A DNA stretch of 64,000 nt, from NCBI GenBank assembly GCA_038049695.1, contig CP142453.1:132482001-132546000 (forward strand). Reading direction: 5' to 3'. The notes below the pieces were generated by a model that saw nothing but the letters and a program-made list of their open reading frames with translations, did no database searches and had not been told where the DNA came from. Positions 31,240 to 45,709 of the stretch are shown here, in pieces. This stretch comes from Cinnamomum chago (taxonomy: Eukaryota > Streptophyta > Magnoliopsida > Laurales > Lauraceae). The position numbers and the translations under genes were made by a program. Each line of letters starts with the position of its first letter. The first letter of the stretch is position 1.

Positions 31240-34200
31240 ATGGCAAAACCCCAATTCAAACATCGAACCGTCCTCGAACCCTCCGCCGAATTCCACCCCT
31301 CCAAATCCCCACCACCTCTCTCCTCCTACTCCTTCTCCTCCCTCTCCATCTCCTCCACCGATTCCCAAACCCTAATCCACATCGGAACCTCCGACGGAAA
31401 GCTCATCTTGCTCTCCACAAACCCCTCCGCATCCGATCAATCAAACAGTGTTCAATCAGTCGATCTCCTTCGATCCGTGTCAATCACCAGCCGCCCCGTT
31501 GATTCGATCATCATATTTGCAGATTCAGGTCGAATTCTCGCTCTCTCAGATGGATCCCTCTTCTTGCTCGATTTTCAGCTGTTGCATCCCGTCCGCCGTT
31601 TGAATTTCCCGAAAGGCATCTCCGCTGTGGCCAGTAGGCCGCGCTGCGCCGATTCGGCGAGTTTAGATCGTGCTGGAGATGGCGGTAGCGTGAGCGCCGG
31701 TCAACGGATTCTGCAGAAGCTTGGTGGAGGGATGAGAGCGAATGGCGCGAGATCTAGGGTTTTGGAGGAGAATTGCGTTGTTGCGGTTGCGATTGGGAAG
31801 AAGTTGCTATTGGTTGAGTTGGATGTTGAAGCAGGCGGGGTTTTTGTTGTTTTGAAGGAGATTCAGGGAGTTGATGGAGTGATGAACATGGTGTGGATCA
31901 AAGATTCGATTATCGTCGGGACCGCAGATGGTTATGTGGTGTTTTCGAGCAGTAGTGGAAATGGCAGTCTGATATTCTCCCTTCCAGAGTCATCTAGGAT
32001 GCCGCTTTTGAAATCTCTGTGGAGGCAGGAGCAGGCGATGTTGTTGGTTGACAATGTGGGCATTGTGGTGAATGATCTTGGGCAGCCGGTTGGCGGTAGC
32101 TTGGTTTTCCAACAGGTGCCGGATTCTGTTGGGGAGGTGGCGTCCTATGTGGTGGTTGTCACAGAAGGGAAGATGGATTTGTACCAGAAGAAAACAGGAG
32201 TTTGCGTTCAGTCGATATCTTTTGCTGTGGGAGGAGATTTTTGTATTGTGGCGGATGAAGAGAATGGGAATGGCGAAGTTGTTGTAGTTGCAACACCTTC
32301 AAAGGTAGACTTTTTTTTCTTCTTCCCCAAATTGTTTTATTAAGTATGCAGATATGTAATCATACTAATTACACGATTCTGCAGTCTACATTGTTAATTT
32401 TCGGTGTTGTATGTTAATCTTCTATAAACATGATTCTAAGTGTCAACTCTTCTCTTCTAATATGGAAAATATTAGAGAATAGTCCATCTCATTATATAGA
32501 CCTTATATGAATTGCTTACGCTGCTGAAAGTTGCCTGTTAGTTGTTGTGCAATGCTGGTCAAACAAAAGATGCACTCTTGATCACATCTTATGTTGCCCC
32601 TTCTTTTTGGTCCATTTATTTTGATCCAATTAAAAACGTAATCCCATTCCCGCATCATGATATAATGGGCTGTGGTTGCTTGCTTACATATCTTAAAAAA
32701 AATGTTTAATTAGTTTTTTCTTATTGTATTGTGATTGAGAAAACCTAATGATGTTTTTGTAGGTAATTTGCTTTCGCAAAGTATCAGCGGAGGAGCAGAT
32801 TAAAGACCTATTGAGGAAGAAGAATTTTAAGGATGCTATCTCCTTGGTAGAAGAACTTGAGTGTGAAGGTGAAATGACAAAGGAAATGCTTTCCTTTGTG
32901 CATGCTCAAGTGGGGTTCCTCTTACTTTTTGACTTACATTTTGAGGATGCTGTGAATCATTTTCTACAATCAGAAAGCATGCAGCCATCTGAGATATTTC
33001 CATTTATAATGCGGGATCCAAATCGTTGGTCACATTTGGTACGTTAAGTGACTGACATATATGTTATTTTTCCTTTTAATTTCTATGATAGTCGCGACTT
33101 GCGATTCCAGAAATACGAGATTTTAATAATGAGCATAAATATCCTTCCAGCAATAGGACAAGAGTGAGTGATCTCTATCTTTTTAATGGTCACATATGCT
33201 GCGAACGCTTTTTTTGGAATCATGTTGCTGATTAAAAATACCGTTCTTTTATTATGTGCTTCGCTAAATGGTTGCAAGGGAATAATGCCATGGATTCCAA
33301 TCTATGCATCTGCAGCTTTTGTCTCGTGGCCCTTTTGAGTCTGTGCCTATTTTGAACCATGGACTCTCTCCGACCAAAAAAAAAAATAGAAAAGGAAAGG
33401 AAAGGAAAAACGAAAAGAAAAGAAAAGAAAAATGTAAAAGGATGTTCAAAGTGTGCTTTGAGGCCTTACAGTCTTGTACATGGACATTTTATTATTGGAC
33501 ATACTTCCATCTATCAGTGCACGTGTTTCTTTCTATGGTTCATTTTGGCTATACTTAATGAATGTATATGATTATTGTTTCTTTGCTTCATTATGTTTCT
33601 TTTAAAAAATATACTTGTACCTTCAGGTCCCTCGGAATCGATACTGGGGATTGCATCCTCCTCCTTTACCTTTTGAAGATGTTGTGGATGATGGATTGAT
33701 GGCCATTCAGAGAGCTATAGTTCTTAGAAAAGCAGGTGTAGATACTGTAGCAGATGAAGATTTTCTTCTGAATACACCAAGTAGATCTGATTTACTGGAT
33801 TCAGCGATTCAAAACATTATCAGGTTCTAGATACTACTTTTTAGCTAGAATATAAGCCGAAACTTAGAATAAATTCGGCATTGTGAATATGTGATTTTGT
33901 GGTTATCTGTGCTTGCTTGTTCAATATGGTTGCTCATGACTAGTATGAAGGATTATATTGCTTGCAATGTAACATCTGACAAGACTTTTGTCTGTTGACT
34001 TCAGGTATATGCGGGTTTCCCGTGACAAGGATTTGAATCCTTTGGTGAAGGAAGGAGTTGATACTCTTCTAATGTACCTTTATAGAGCCCTGAATTGGGT
34101 AGATGAAATGGAGCAGCTCGCTTCCTTCCCTAACAGCTGTGTTGTGGTATGTCATGTTTAATTACTTTTGATAATATATTTACAGGTTCTACAGTTAAAA

Positions 34201-37200
34201 TTAGGGTAATGGCTTCTGTTGTCAGAAGGCTGCTTGAAGGATGACCCTGCAACTTGCATCGGCCGTGCAGGAGGAGTTAGAAACTCTGCTAGATGACTCT
34301 GGACATTTACGGACTCTTGCCTTTCTATATGCAAGTAAAGGGATGTGCTTGAAGGCCCTTGCTATCTGGCGTATCTTGGCAAGAAATTACTCAACTGGCT
34401 TATGGAAAGACCCTAATGTCGAAAGCTTCTCTCATGATAGTTGTACGAATATAATCTCTGGTCAGAAGATTGCTGCGATTGAGGCATCAAAGCTTCTTGA
34501 GGAGTCATCTGAACAAGACATGGTTCTACAACATCTAGGATGGGTGTGTGCCAACTATTTCCACCATCTTTGTGACTTTTATAGCTAATTGTTGGGTTTT
34601 TGCATTGGTCATGTTAGGACTAATCAGTATATGTGGTTGTCTTTACTAGATCGCTGACGTGGACCAAGAACTTGCAGTTAAAGTTCTAACATCAGAGAAA
34701 AGGACCACCCAACTTTCACCAGGTAATTCTCTTGCATTAAGAGCTCCAGATATTCATCCATTTTACTTCTTCCTTTGTAATTATATATTTGATCTCTCTC
34801 TGGCTGGTTGAGCTCTTTGAAGATGCCACATAATAGTAATTGTGTATAATGTGTAATTTGGTGGTACATTATTTGATTCAATGTGCTGTTGAGATTTTAA
34901 GTTATCACTGAATATCTGTTTTATATGCTATTTGGAAAGTGTAATTGTTTTTTGAATTCCGTTACCATTGAATGTCTGCCACTCTGTTGCATTGCTATTT
35001 TGAATTTTTTAGTGGCATAGACTGCTTTTCTGTGGTGTTGACATTTTAAGTTATTACCGAATACTTGTTGCACTTGCATATGCTATCTGGAATTTGTAAT
35101 TGTTTTTTGAATTTCCTTAGCACTGAATGTCTGTTGCATTGCTCTTTAAAATTTGTGATTTACCTTTATAGTTTCTCAATTTAGTCTTTTTGCAGAAAAT
35201 TAATGCCTAAATAATTTTAATTTTGCATGTCTATGACTTGAATGCTTTGATTTCAGAAACTTGGTGTTTATCACCATTTGCTTGTTAGTGCAGCGGCCAT
35301 TTGTAATTACCTCTTGATCTTTCATCTGGATATGTCATTTTTTTTCAATGTTCATCTTGGTTTTACTATTTGCAATACCTGAAACTATAATGTCGTTGCA
35401 TGGGAAGTGCTGGACAATTAAATGTCATAATTGACTCGTAGTGATTATGTCATTTTCGCACATTCAGTACTAACAGCTCTTTTCATGTCTCTTAATACAG
35501 AAGAAGTGCTTTCTGCTATTGATCTAAAAAAGGCCGGGATTCAACAAAGGTATTCTATGTACTGGTGTTTTCGTATTTTTAACATCACTTCTATTTCTCA
35601 TTGGGGCAGGAGTAGGACTCTAGGGATTTGTTTATGCATTTTGTCCATCAGATGATAGTGGAACTGTCTTATATCTAATGAAGATTTATTTGTACCCAAA
35701 TATGAGTGCACTTTCCTTGTATATTTACTTTTTTGTCAGCACTGATCTATACTTTCAAATTTCAGTTGACTCTCTGCCAGCCTCTTCAATCATTTTTGAT
35801 AAACTCATCTGGAACTAGCGGGTTCACACTTCACTTGGCTCCATCAAATCTCTGGCCTTGGTGTGAGGGTGCTCTGAGAAAACTCGATTTTAGACTATAA
35901 AACATGGACCAGGGTCTCAAGTAGCATGTTAAATACTTAATTATAGGCACTGTTAATTAGGAAGCAAAGATTCAAGCAAAAGTTATTTGTACATCATACA
36001 AAAGAATGGCTCACAAAACACTATCCTTAGCTGATCTATCGGTTAGAAAATTTGCATTCTGGAAAAGCATGCTTAAAAACAAAGCTACTAGTAAAGGTAA
36101 ATCTCTAATATTTTCAATCCAATCAGCCGATCACCATAGACCCATGGTTAAATGTTACCCGAGTATCACATTCAAGAATGGCCTCATTGAATTAAATTTA
36201 CTTTGCTTGTTGCGCTTCAGAGTTTATCCTTTTAAATTTCAATAATTTTTTTTTATTTTTTTAAAGTTAAAAAATTCTGATACTAAATTCAGTTTTGACT
36301 TGGTCATGTAATAACAGCTAGCATAGACAGCTGGTCCACATGAGGCCTTTCAGGATGAACCAACGACAGTCTTCTGGAGTGCAAGAAGGGAAATTCCGTG
36401 TGTATAATTTTTTTCTTTTTTAAATTGGTAAGATGACTTGAAGCCACAACCTCTGGGTTGTGACTTATGTGCACTTCCAACTTTGCTATAGGCTCCTTTC
36501 ATTTCATACGTATAATTCCTAGGACTTTTGGTTGTACAAGGTGCTTTAATGAGAACTCCAATTCTTTGCTTGTCTAAGTCGTCTAAGAAGCCCTAGTTTA
36601 CTAATTATTCTCTTAGAGTCTAATGGCCGAGTATTTAGCCTTAATGTTTCCGTCATAATCTCTTCAGTTAGAACTTAGATGACAGATCATTTCGTGGGCA
36701 ATGGCCACGTATCATTTTGCTGGAGTACCTGCAGCTGCAGAGACATTGGTGATTGTACAAATGTTGGATTGAGGTGATAAACAATGTCAGGGTAATCCTC
36801 AAGTTACTATTCATTGGTCTCCACCAAGAGACTGGTAGAAACCTCCCCCTTTGAAATTTGGATTGTGAATGGATGAGGTGAAAGGTCCAGTAATGAATAA
36901 TGATCTCTAGGGGCCCATTTGTTTGCATGGGAATTGAATACATAGGAATTCATGGTAATAAGGATTATTAAAGAGGTTAGGGGTGAAGGATATAAGGTGG
37001 ATATGTATATGGGACCCTGACTTTCCTAAGATGAATTATGAGGGTGATAGCTGGATATTCATTTTCCATTGAAGGGGAGATTAGTTGATGGTCACTTTTT
37101 TTTATGTTCACCTTTGTTTTTTCAATTTTAATCACTTTTAGAAATACAAACCCTAGAATTTCTAGGAATTCAATTACATGAAACAAATTGACCCTAGTTA

Positions 37201-40200
37201 TTCTTCTCCCATGTGCCTAGAGAAGCCAACTTTTCTGTTGACTTTTTATCTAAGGATGGTAAATCGCAACCTAACTTACATTTAGATATGTAATTTGGTT
37301 TATGATTTTGGTGTAACTATTAATGGTGCCTGTATACATGGATATGGGGACCCAGGATACAACTCTACTGCACTTTTTGGAATTTGGACACAAATATGGA
37401 TACGGCTCTCTTAATCTTTTTTTAGAACATTACCAAATTAATATGTGAGATGTTGATTGAGCTTTTCTATATCTAGTCTCTGTTTTGGTAAAGACCCAGG
37501 CTTCTGTCATCTTCTGTTGGTTCAAAACACGTTTCTCTCTTTTTTGTTTGTCATGATGGAAAAAAGTTAGTATAGAAGGATAATTCAAGAACGTACAAAA
37601 ATGTATCCAACAATGTAAGAGACTAGAAAGGGAATTTCCCTATAAATCCATTAGATCAAGAGTCATTGAATCTGAATTCTGGCACGATTAATGATTTCTT
37701 TTGACCACTCGATTTTGCTAATGCATCTGCTTCACTATCTGTGTCCTTGGGAGGATGAAGAAAGATAGCCCCAAAACCTTTGTGGGGGGCATGATCTCGC
37801 TCGAGTCATAAATTTTTTTTCAAGGAGCTGCCGCTGTTCCAGGGCCTGAGGAATCACATTATTTGTAGTTCCCTTCAATGAAAATGAGACCTGAGAAACT
37901 GTGTTTGTTGTTTGAATATTCTGAATTTTCCCTTGATGTCATGATCTCTGTTTGGTTGCCAATAAACTTCCATCGGCATTTTCAAGTTGGAAGAACCCAC
38001 TATTCAAAAGTTTCAAATTCACTACTCATCCCTAATTGGAAAATACCTTTCCAAATCCAACGATCGGGTATTATGAAACTCATTCCCTTGCAGACTCCTT
38101 TTGGAAAGTGCATATTTAACTTTGATGCCACACTGAAGCTGGGATAGCATTGACTTTTCCTCAAGTTTCCAAGTTTCTGGATGAAACTGTATGTGTCCTT
38201 CTCATGCTTAGTTATGATATCATAATTTTTTCTTTGTTTTTCTTTTTGTATTGTTATTTTATTAATTCTGTTGGTGACTGCTCTTTTTTATTTATTCACA
38301 ACTTGAGTCTGATGAAGTTCCATCCATGTAGATATTTGCAATGGTTAATTGAAGACCAAGACTCCGATGACACTCGATTTCATACTCTATATGCTCTTTC
38401 TCTTGCCAAATCAGCATTGGAAACTGTTGAATTAGAGTTGGTGTATCAGAATGCTGATGCCAAAAGGCCAACAGAGACAAATGCATCTGATGTCGAGAGT
38501 GGAACTCTCTGTAGCAATCCGATCAGAGAGAGATTGCAGCTGTTTTTACAGTCGTCAGATTTGTATGATCCTGAAGAGGTTCTTTATGTGATAGAAGGAT
38601 CAGAATTGTGGTTAGAAAAGGTTCAGTAAGCCTTTTTTGACTTCATCTTTTCTGTTATACTGTGTTTATTGATTTCTAAACGTGTGACTGGAAAATATAT
38701 ATGAATAACTTACTATTCCATTCCTATTTTGTATTTTTTACTGTTAGTATACTAATGACATTATAATGCTTGTTAAGTTGTTTTTATATAAAAAGGAAAA
38801 ATGAGAAATCTTAGCAGGCTTCTGTTAATAGAGTTTTTACTCAATTATGTATCGGTTTTCTATGACAGGCAATTCTGTACAGGAAGCTGGGCCAGGAAAC
38901 TTTAGTACTCCAGATATTGGCCTTGTAAGTTGACCGAGTTAAAAAAAAATTTCCTATGTATGAGTTGTCACCATATAAAATTGAATTAGTTTGAAATTAG
39001 AGGAATGTAATATCAACAGCATAGTTATTATTTCTTAAAATGTTTGGACTTTGTTCAATGTGGCATTGACTACATACATTTCATATTTTTTTTATTTTTG
39101 TGGTTAAGGAAGCTGGAGGACAGTGAAGCAGCAGAGCAATATTGTGCAGAGATTGGTAGACATGATGCCTATATGCAGTAGGGCTTCTCTCATTCTCCTG
39201 TTTACAGAAAATTTTTCCTTCTTGCTTTAACATTCTTCCTTGATTTCCTTATTTGTTGGTTGATCTTGTTTATACCTCAGGTTGCTTGATATGTATTTGG
39301 ATCCACAAGATGGGAAGGAACCCATGTTTAAGGCTGCAGTTCGCCTCCTTCACAAACACGGAGAATCTTTGGATCCTCTTCAAGTTCTGGAGGTATTTAC
39401 GTTAAAATTCTGTCACTGTACAAAATTTATACACGGGCACTTTCTTGGACAAGCACATAACATACAAACAGGCTAATCACATCAAGCCCATTAAACTATG
39501 TTACACAGAAATCAGCTTTTTATCATGTATCGTCTGGATTCCTCATGATATAAATGGATTCTTCGATTATTTGTTTAAACTTTGTTTGTAGTTGACAAAG
39601 TACTGTGTTTTTTCTATTTCTGAAATCTAAATTAAATATTGAAATGCTTTGTACATATTGCTTAGAGTAAATCTTGGCTTGCTTTTTTTTTTTTTTAATT
39701 TTTGTTGTTGTCGTTTTTATTTTATTTTATTTTATTTTGTGTTGAAAATTTATATGTTATGCCAAATCTATGAATTTTGTTTTTAAGGATTTACCAAATT
39801 GGACATCTCATACCTGTTTTGAATTCTGATATGAATAACCTGTATTCATGCCAGTGAGCCATTAATGCCTCCCATGTAGGGGAGGGCTCGTTGCGGAAGT
39901 GTTTCCACTTTCCATGCTTTTTCCGTGGAGAAAGTGGCTGCACAAGTGTGCCCTAAATGTCTGAACACACCAATATGATAGTAAGAGATTATTTTGTAAC
40001 ATAGGTTCACGACTCCAGAACCTACTGTATTCGTGAATGTAGTGCATACTGCTGCATTTAATTATCAGAGAAATCATGGACAGAAAGTCTAAAATCCTTT
40101 TATATGTGAAAATATGGTTAGTTGGTTACCTGCAGTCCTCCTCTATGTGCAACTTTGCATGGTTGCGTACTAAAAGGACACGCCTTCCATGGTAGTGTTA

Positions 40201-43102
40201 AGAGCAGAATTGTCACTTTCTTGTTTGTTTTTGCCTTATTTTTCCAGAACTGGTGATGAGAATTTCAAAATCTGATGTTGCAGACATTGTCCCCTGATAT
40301 GCCTCTCCAACTTGCCTCAGATACAATATTAAGGATGCTAAGAGCTCGAGTTCATCATCATCGCCAAGGACAGGTAAGCTTTGGAGAGTACTGCATCTTC
40401 TTTTCTCCCTGTACAGTGTCTGAAAAAATAAGCATGATTTGAAAGTATATTTTAATGTCAAACTGCCATAGAGAAAATTCTACATTTGATTTCACTTTGC
40501 TATTCTGCAGCACCAACCTGGGAGTTGGAGTGGCACAAGGCATGGGCTTGCTCCCCACGTTGTGTTCGAAACCACCCCATATTTGCCCAGTGTGCTTTTG
40601 TGTAGGTTTAGCGGGCTCCACTTGGGGGATTAGTCCCATTGGGTGTGTGGGTTTAGCGGGCTCCACTTGGGGGATTAGTCCCATTGGGTCAGACCTCAGG
40701 GATATACTTACGTCATCAAAAAAGAAAGAAAGAAAGAAACTTCGCTATTCTGCGGCAAAACAGATTTTTTTAAAATGGTCTTGGGTGGGGACTGGGGACT
40801 GTTTATTATTATTATTATTTTAAGGAGCTTTTGGTGGGTTGTGGGTGGGTGGTGGTTTTCTAACTAAACAAAAAAAAAAATTTATGTTCATGATTACTAA
40901 TTAAATTAAACAGTACTGACAGGCATATCAGCTGTCTAAATGACTTGCCATAATGATAAAATGCGTTGCAGCCTTTACAGATTCATGATGACTTACTAAT
41001 AGATAATATTTGGGCAGCAGGTTAGATGACTCCATTTTTCCTGAAATCCAGGATGTTATTTGAACACAAAATTATATCCTTTCGTCTGCTAATTTCCATA
41101 ACAAAAGTTTTTTTTTTAATTTAATTTTTCTCATTGATTGTTGAATGAAAAATATTCATACTAAGATGATCCCAAGGTATCAATGTGGATTAGTGGTTGG
41201 CCAGATATCTGTTTGATCTGATGAATGGAACCAGCTACGTAGAGGCCCTAAATCCCCATCATCATCATGAGTATCTAATAGTTTGATATGAACTTATTAG
41301 AACCATTAAACTTTGGGGCCCTTAGATAGATGGTTATTAGCAATGGGTCCCACAGACTTTTTACAAATCCCTACTCCAAATAGGACCCTACAATTAGATC
41401 TTGCATATGACTAGCATGCATCAAGGTGGGCCCACATAACGGGTTCACATTTTTTGAAGTTGCTGCCAGTTTGTAACCAAATTTTCCTTATGTATTTATG
41501 TTTATGAGTTGCATTCAAATATCAGGTTATTAACTTCAATAGTTTTAAACTCTTATTAATATTCTCATGGTATGGAAGTATCACATGTTTCTCAATATGT
41601 ATTCTAATCCTAGACTTATGAAGAGCAGAGTAGCAGGCTGTTGGCATCATGGTGATCTGTATTCTAACCCCTTAAAACACTTGCTTGAGCATCTGATTGA
41701 TTGCAATCTTTTATACCCAGTAAGGCCCAAAATAACTGACTTGACTTGAACTCTCCCATTCATAATGACCTTAATTCCCACTCTGTATTGCTACTTGGAT
41801 GGGGGGTTGGGGACGCTATAATATTCATTCGATCACATATACTTTCCTCCCATGCCCCTTGAATTCGAGATGATCACTTAAGATGAACTGTTGAGGGCTT
41901 TACTTTTTATTATTATTATTATTTTAATAGTGGCCTCAATAGTAGAATGCAACAGTTTCTCTTCTTTTCTTACAGCTATTTGTATTGAATAAAATATTGG
42001 CACTATGGAAGGGCAGAACAGTTTGTATATTCATCTTCTTTTTCTTTTTCTTTTTCTTTTTCTTTTTTTTTTTTCCATTGAGCTTTATTAATAATCGTGA
42101 TATTTAATTTCTGATTATGTTGCTACCTGCCTATTGAATTGGCATCTTGATCGTAGATTGTGCACTATCTATCGCGTGCTATAAATCTTGATGCAAAGTT
42201 AGCAAGATTAGAGGAGAGATCAAGGCATGTGCAGATCAATGATGAGAGCCTATGTGATTCTTGTCATGCCCGTCTCGGTACCAAACTATTTGCAATGTAT
42301 CCAGATGATTCGGTGGTCTGTTACAAGGTTTGGATATTTTCATCTCTCATGTCAGAATCTAGAAGGCATCCTTGTTATAGTTGAAATAAATGCTTCCCTG
42401 AAACTTCTGCATCCACAAAATATTGTAGATTCCATTATAGAACAACTTGCTTATTGACTAAATCACAAGAATATGAACTCAACTACACCCGCCAGGGAGT
42501 ACTCTAGTCATGTACTCATTAACATGAAACACATGAAGAAAGTGAGAGGATGATACATTTGGGTCAACTGGTATATACATACATATGCATTATACAGGTA
42601 CTTGAAATGTATATATATAAAATTGCACATACCTCCCGCGATATAGACAAATAGGCACTTGAAATTCATGTATTCACCAAATTATTCATCTCATGTATGA
42701 CAGGGTATGCATATCAATATTGAAAAGAACTTTATTCTGGTCTTGAAATAGCAAATATAAGACTTGGGTATGCATATCAATGTTAGAGCAACTCGATTTT
42801 TGTCCAGAAATAGCGAATTTGACTCGTTGGATTTGTCCCAAATTCCAACTCCAGCTTCTTGTCTTTTTAAGAGTCCTCTCACAGCGAACTTCTCACTTCT
42901 CTGCTTTGAACATGGATTTAAAAGACATTTCAAAATCAAGCCGATTTTGCATCTTTCTCTATCCTTTTAGTTAATTTTTTTTTTAGCAAGCTACCTTTTC
43001 CATATGCAGTGTTTTCGCCGTCGAGGCGAGTCTACATCTGTCACTGGACGGGACTTCAAGAAAGAGATTATTTTCAAACCAGGCTGGCTTGTCAGCAAAT
43101 AA
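31240..43102 (+). CDS. VPS3: VPS3 (TGFBRAP1/VPS39-like), CORVET tethering subunit, 14 exons
   Basis: Exons: 31240-32304, 32763-33038, 33627-33823, 34005-34146, 34271-34543, 34650-34722, 35501-35549, 38332-38620, 38869-38924, 39109-39177, 39281-39392, 40284-40373, 42157-42327, 43010-43102. All joins keep phase, giving 984 residues plus TAA, the usual plant VPS3 size. Residues 1-355 (one exon) form the N-terminal CNH/beta-propeller (HIGTSDGKLILLS, SDGSLFLLDF, VGTADGYVVF). The helical clathrin-repeat-like solenoid follows, with a VPS39-type region (GMCLKALAIWRILARNYS, LDDSGHLRTLAFLYASKG). The C-terminus carries a C4 zinc site (Cys930/933 and 952/955). It acts in endosome/vacuole fusion as the CORVET-specific Rab5-side subunit. 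ATG 31240 is the first in-frame ATG; the frame extends upstream only through a GTG codon. Intron 7 (2.8 kb) carries a MITE. Confidence 0.93.
36911..37194. repeat. MITE in VPS3 intron 7 (copy 1 of a two-copy family)
   Basis: Starts GGGCCCATTTGTTTGCATGG and ends ATGAAACAAATTGACCC, with partly inverted termini (CATTTGTTT / AAACAAATTG) and flanking TAG trinucleotides. It shares internal blocks (GGATTATTAAAGAGGTTAG, GAAGGATATAAGGTG, GGAGATTAGTTGATGGTCAC) with about 61690-61960. The terminal motif resembles the GGGCCTGTTTG ends of hAT/PIF-type MITEs; the superfamily is not certain. Confidence 0.6.
39880..39960 (-). repeat. MITE-like dispersed repeat, copy C (fragment)
   Basis: On the minus strand: CGGAAAAAGCATGGAAAGTG then GAAACACTTCCGCAACGAG. 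It matches the left part of 4343-4600 and 13216-13505 but is much shorter. It lies in VPS3 intron 11. Confidence 0.45.
40515..40740 (+). repeat. SINE family X, copy 2, with internal 45-bp tandem duplication
   Basis: GGAGTGGCACAAGGCATGGG (A box), CTTGCTCCCCACG, GTGTTCGAAACC (B box), then GGTTTAGCGGGCTCCACTTG. That last block is repeated at a 45-bp period (about 40605 and 40650). It ends in TCATCAAAAAAGAAAGAAAG, a short A-rich tail. It lies in VPS3 intron 12, in sense. Confidence 0.75.
42032..42075. repeat. (CTTTTT)n / poly-T microsatellite
   Basis: Several CTTTTT units followed by a T run, about 80 bp upstream of VPS3 exon 13. It may extend the polypyrimidine environment of that acceptor. Confidence 0.8.
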
Positions 43103-44350
43103 ACTTGGGACTTTTTTGTTAAGAACTCCATTGGAGGAGTGGAGACAAATGCCCCCTTTCATGTTGACCCTCCAAGTTTCAGGATCCAGCAACAAGAAGC
43201 ATCAGCTGGTCATCATCACTTAATATGAAAAGCAAGCATCATCATCGGAGGGTTCCAATTTCATCATCAAATGGTCCTGACAGGTTTTTCGATTCTAGAA
43301 GATGTTTACACACTTTAAAGGAACAGCCAGTTACAGGCATTGTAGAATACTACTTCAGATCTTGGTTTAAGGCTTTAGACGAGAATGCGTAGGATAAATT
43401 ATGTCCCTATAGTTGGGAACTCGCATGATATTTTTCTCCTTTTTCCCCCCTTCTTTGTAGTTCTTTGAATCTTTGGACAGGTTGATTGTAGACCTGAGTG
43501 AACAAATATTTTGCATGTAACTTCTTGGCAGCAATCAATTCCGAATGTCCCTTTTTGCAACAACCCCCCTTCCCACACTTTCAGGCAGAACCGAAAATAG
43601 TAAATTACAGCCCTTAAAAACTGGATCCTATGTGGGAGGTGCCTAGCCTGCGGGCTAGAAAGATTATATGCATGTAATGGGACCTTTATTTCCATTTCAT
43701 TCCATATACCAGATCCAGATGATCCATCTGATGGGTCTGTCGACTCTTTTGTAGCATGGTGTTTGAAAATTAGAGGAGGCTGAACTCGGTTCACCTTATT
43801 TTGGAACTCTAGAAAAAGTTAGAATGACAGGATCTATTCTTAACCCACTTGGGTGACCCAGGATCAATAGGAAATGATTACATAGCCATCAAATACTCAT
43901 ATAGTGAGGATCTCATTCTTCACTTCTTGCTGCTTTAATATTCCTCAAGTAAATTCCACATTACTGTGATGAATTCTTAGGAGTTCAAAGTTGCCATGAG
44001 GGCGCTGAAAAAATATTGACATGGAAACATTACCAAGTGTGAAAGTTTATTCCTGTGAAAGCAAATTAATTAGCAAGTAGCAGCTAAAACAAGTGACTAA
44101 ATGCGAGACAACACTGAAATAGGCTGAACAGATTTTGTTTATTTAAGACCAATCTTATTATAATAAGATTACTACATACCCTTGGAAATTGCCAATCTTT
44201 GGTAATAAGATGCACAGCTTTCACACCATATAATTAAGAAAGTAAAAGCCAAAAAGGAAAACCGAGGAAAAAAAAACTAATTAAATCATAATACAAAGTT
44301 TAGAAGAATAGAGAAGAAAATGCATCTTATTTGGGAATCATTTCTTTCAA
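43103..44350. other. convergent intergenic region: VPS3 3' UTR and CDT1-like 3' UTR
   Basis: Non-coding. The first 400-500 bp after the VPS3 stop are the presumed 3' UTR, and the last part is the presumed 3' UTR of the minus-strand peptide gene. No further gene or repeat is recognised. Confidence 0.6.
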
Positions 44351-45671
44351 CTAGACGCTGCAGCAGCAGCAACAATCAAGGCAGCATTCACAAGTCTCGT
44401 AGCAGCAGCAACAGCATAAGAGTGCAAAGAGACTGCAGGAAAAAAAAAACCTAAGATATTAATAACACAGGTGCAAAAAAATAAGTATTACAAACTCAAC
44501 TAAGGAAATCTGAGATTACAAGGTAGTAATAGCGATGGAACTCATTCATATGATTAGGATTTGATCAAGGAAAAGCAGGTATGGACTAATCTAGACAATC
44601 CGACCTGTAAAAACTCACTTGATGGACACCCCTGGTTTCCACTCTGAACAGAGCCTATTCACATACAATTTCGTGGGGAAATATGGCACACATGTGAAAG
44701 ATAGGGGGCCATTCTTTCACGTGTGGCATTCGTTTGCAGAACATGGAAGGGCCCGGCCGAAGTTTGTACAATTACAATCCATTTAATAATTGGGGTCTAA
44801 TGGTAGGCCAAGACCAGTATGCGGACCTGTGACTCAGGCCCAGGTGTAGACCCTATTCAAAATATATAATAACCTTTATAAAGTGTTAGAAATATTGGGC
44901 TAGGCTGGCCATTAAAACACATTGGACCAGGCCCGTTCCAGGCCGAGATGCAGTCCTGGCCCATGCTCATGTGCAAGTCCAGACCCAGATGTAGGTCCAT
45001 GACATGCCAAGGCCCAGATACAGGCCCAGCCCATTTAATAATTAAACCTATAAAATTAGGCCCAGGGTTCATCCTATGGTCCAAAACAGAGTCCAGATCC
45101 AACCCAATGCCGCCCAAACCAGGGTCTGGCTGGCCGGCCATCAGCTCTACTAGTTGGTTTCATACCATATTGCTTAGGCTCATGACTGCTCAGAGGAACC
45201 GCCGGATTTGGAGGAGAATATTCAAAATGACTATTCGGAATGAATATTTAGGACCTTAGATGTACAGTTAACAACAACAATGGAGATCCAAAGTTCTACC
45301 GTCAGATTTTATTTTCTTCTTTGTATTGCATTCCTCAAAATGCAAACTCCTCAAAATATTTTTTTTCAAAAAGAAGAAAAACAATCAAATTCAACTGTTT
45401 AATATCTAGAATTTCTCAAATTTCACAATTCGGGATCCATTTGGTAGAAAATTTGATAGACAAGAATTTTACATTTAATTGCCTTCATCCTTCAAGTTAT
45501 AATTCCCTTGATATTAGATCAGGGCATGAGATGATCTTGGATGTTCAGCGATCAGTGGAGAGAACCCACCTTTTTGGAAGCGGCCTGACGTGATTACTTT
45601 CATTCAAACCATATAATCTCATTTTAGCCTTATTCCATCAAAATCTGTGATCAACTTCATTTGCTTTACTC

Positions 45672-45709
<38 letters not shown>

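Noticed and set aside
37700-37860. RNase H-like peptide (EADALAKSS) on the minus strand in VPS3 intron 7
   Set aside because: Only one short motif of a LINE/LTR RNase H domain; too little to annotate as an element.
44857-45141. Proline/glycine-rich open frames on both strands
   Set aside because: They come from degenerate GGCCCAG-type repeats inside the CDT1-like intron. No domain, splice support or biased codon use.
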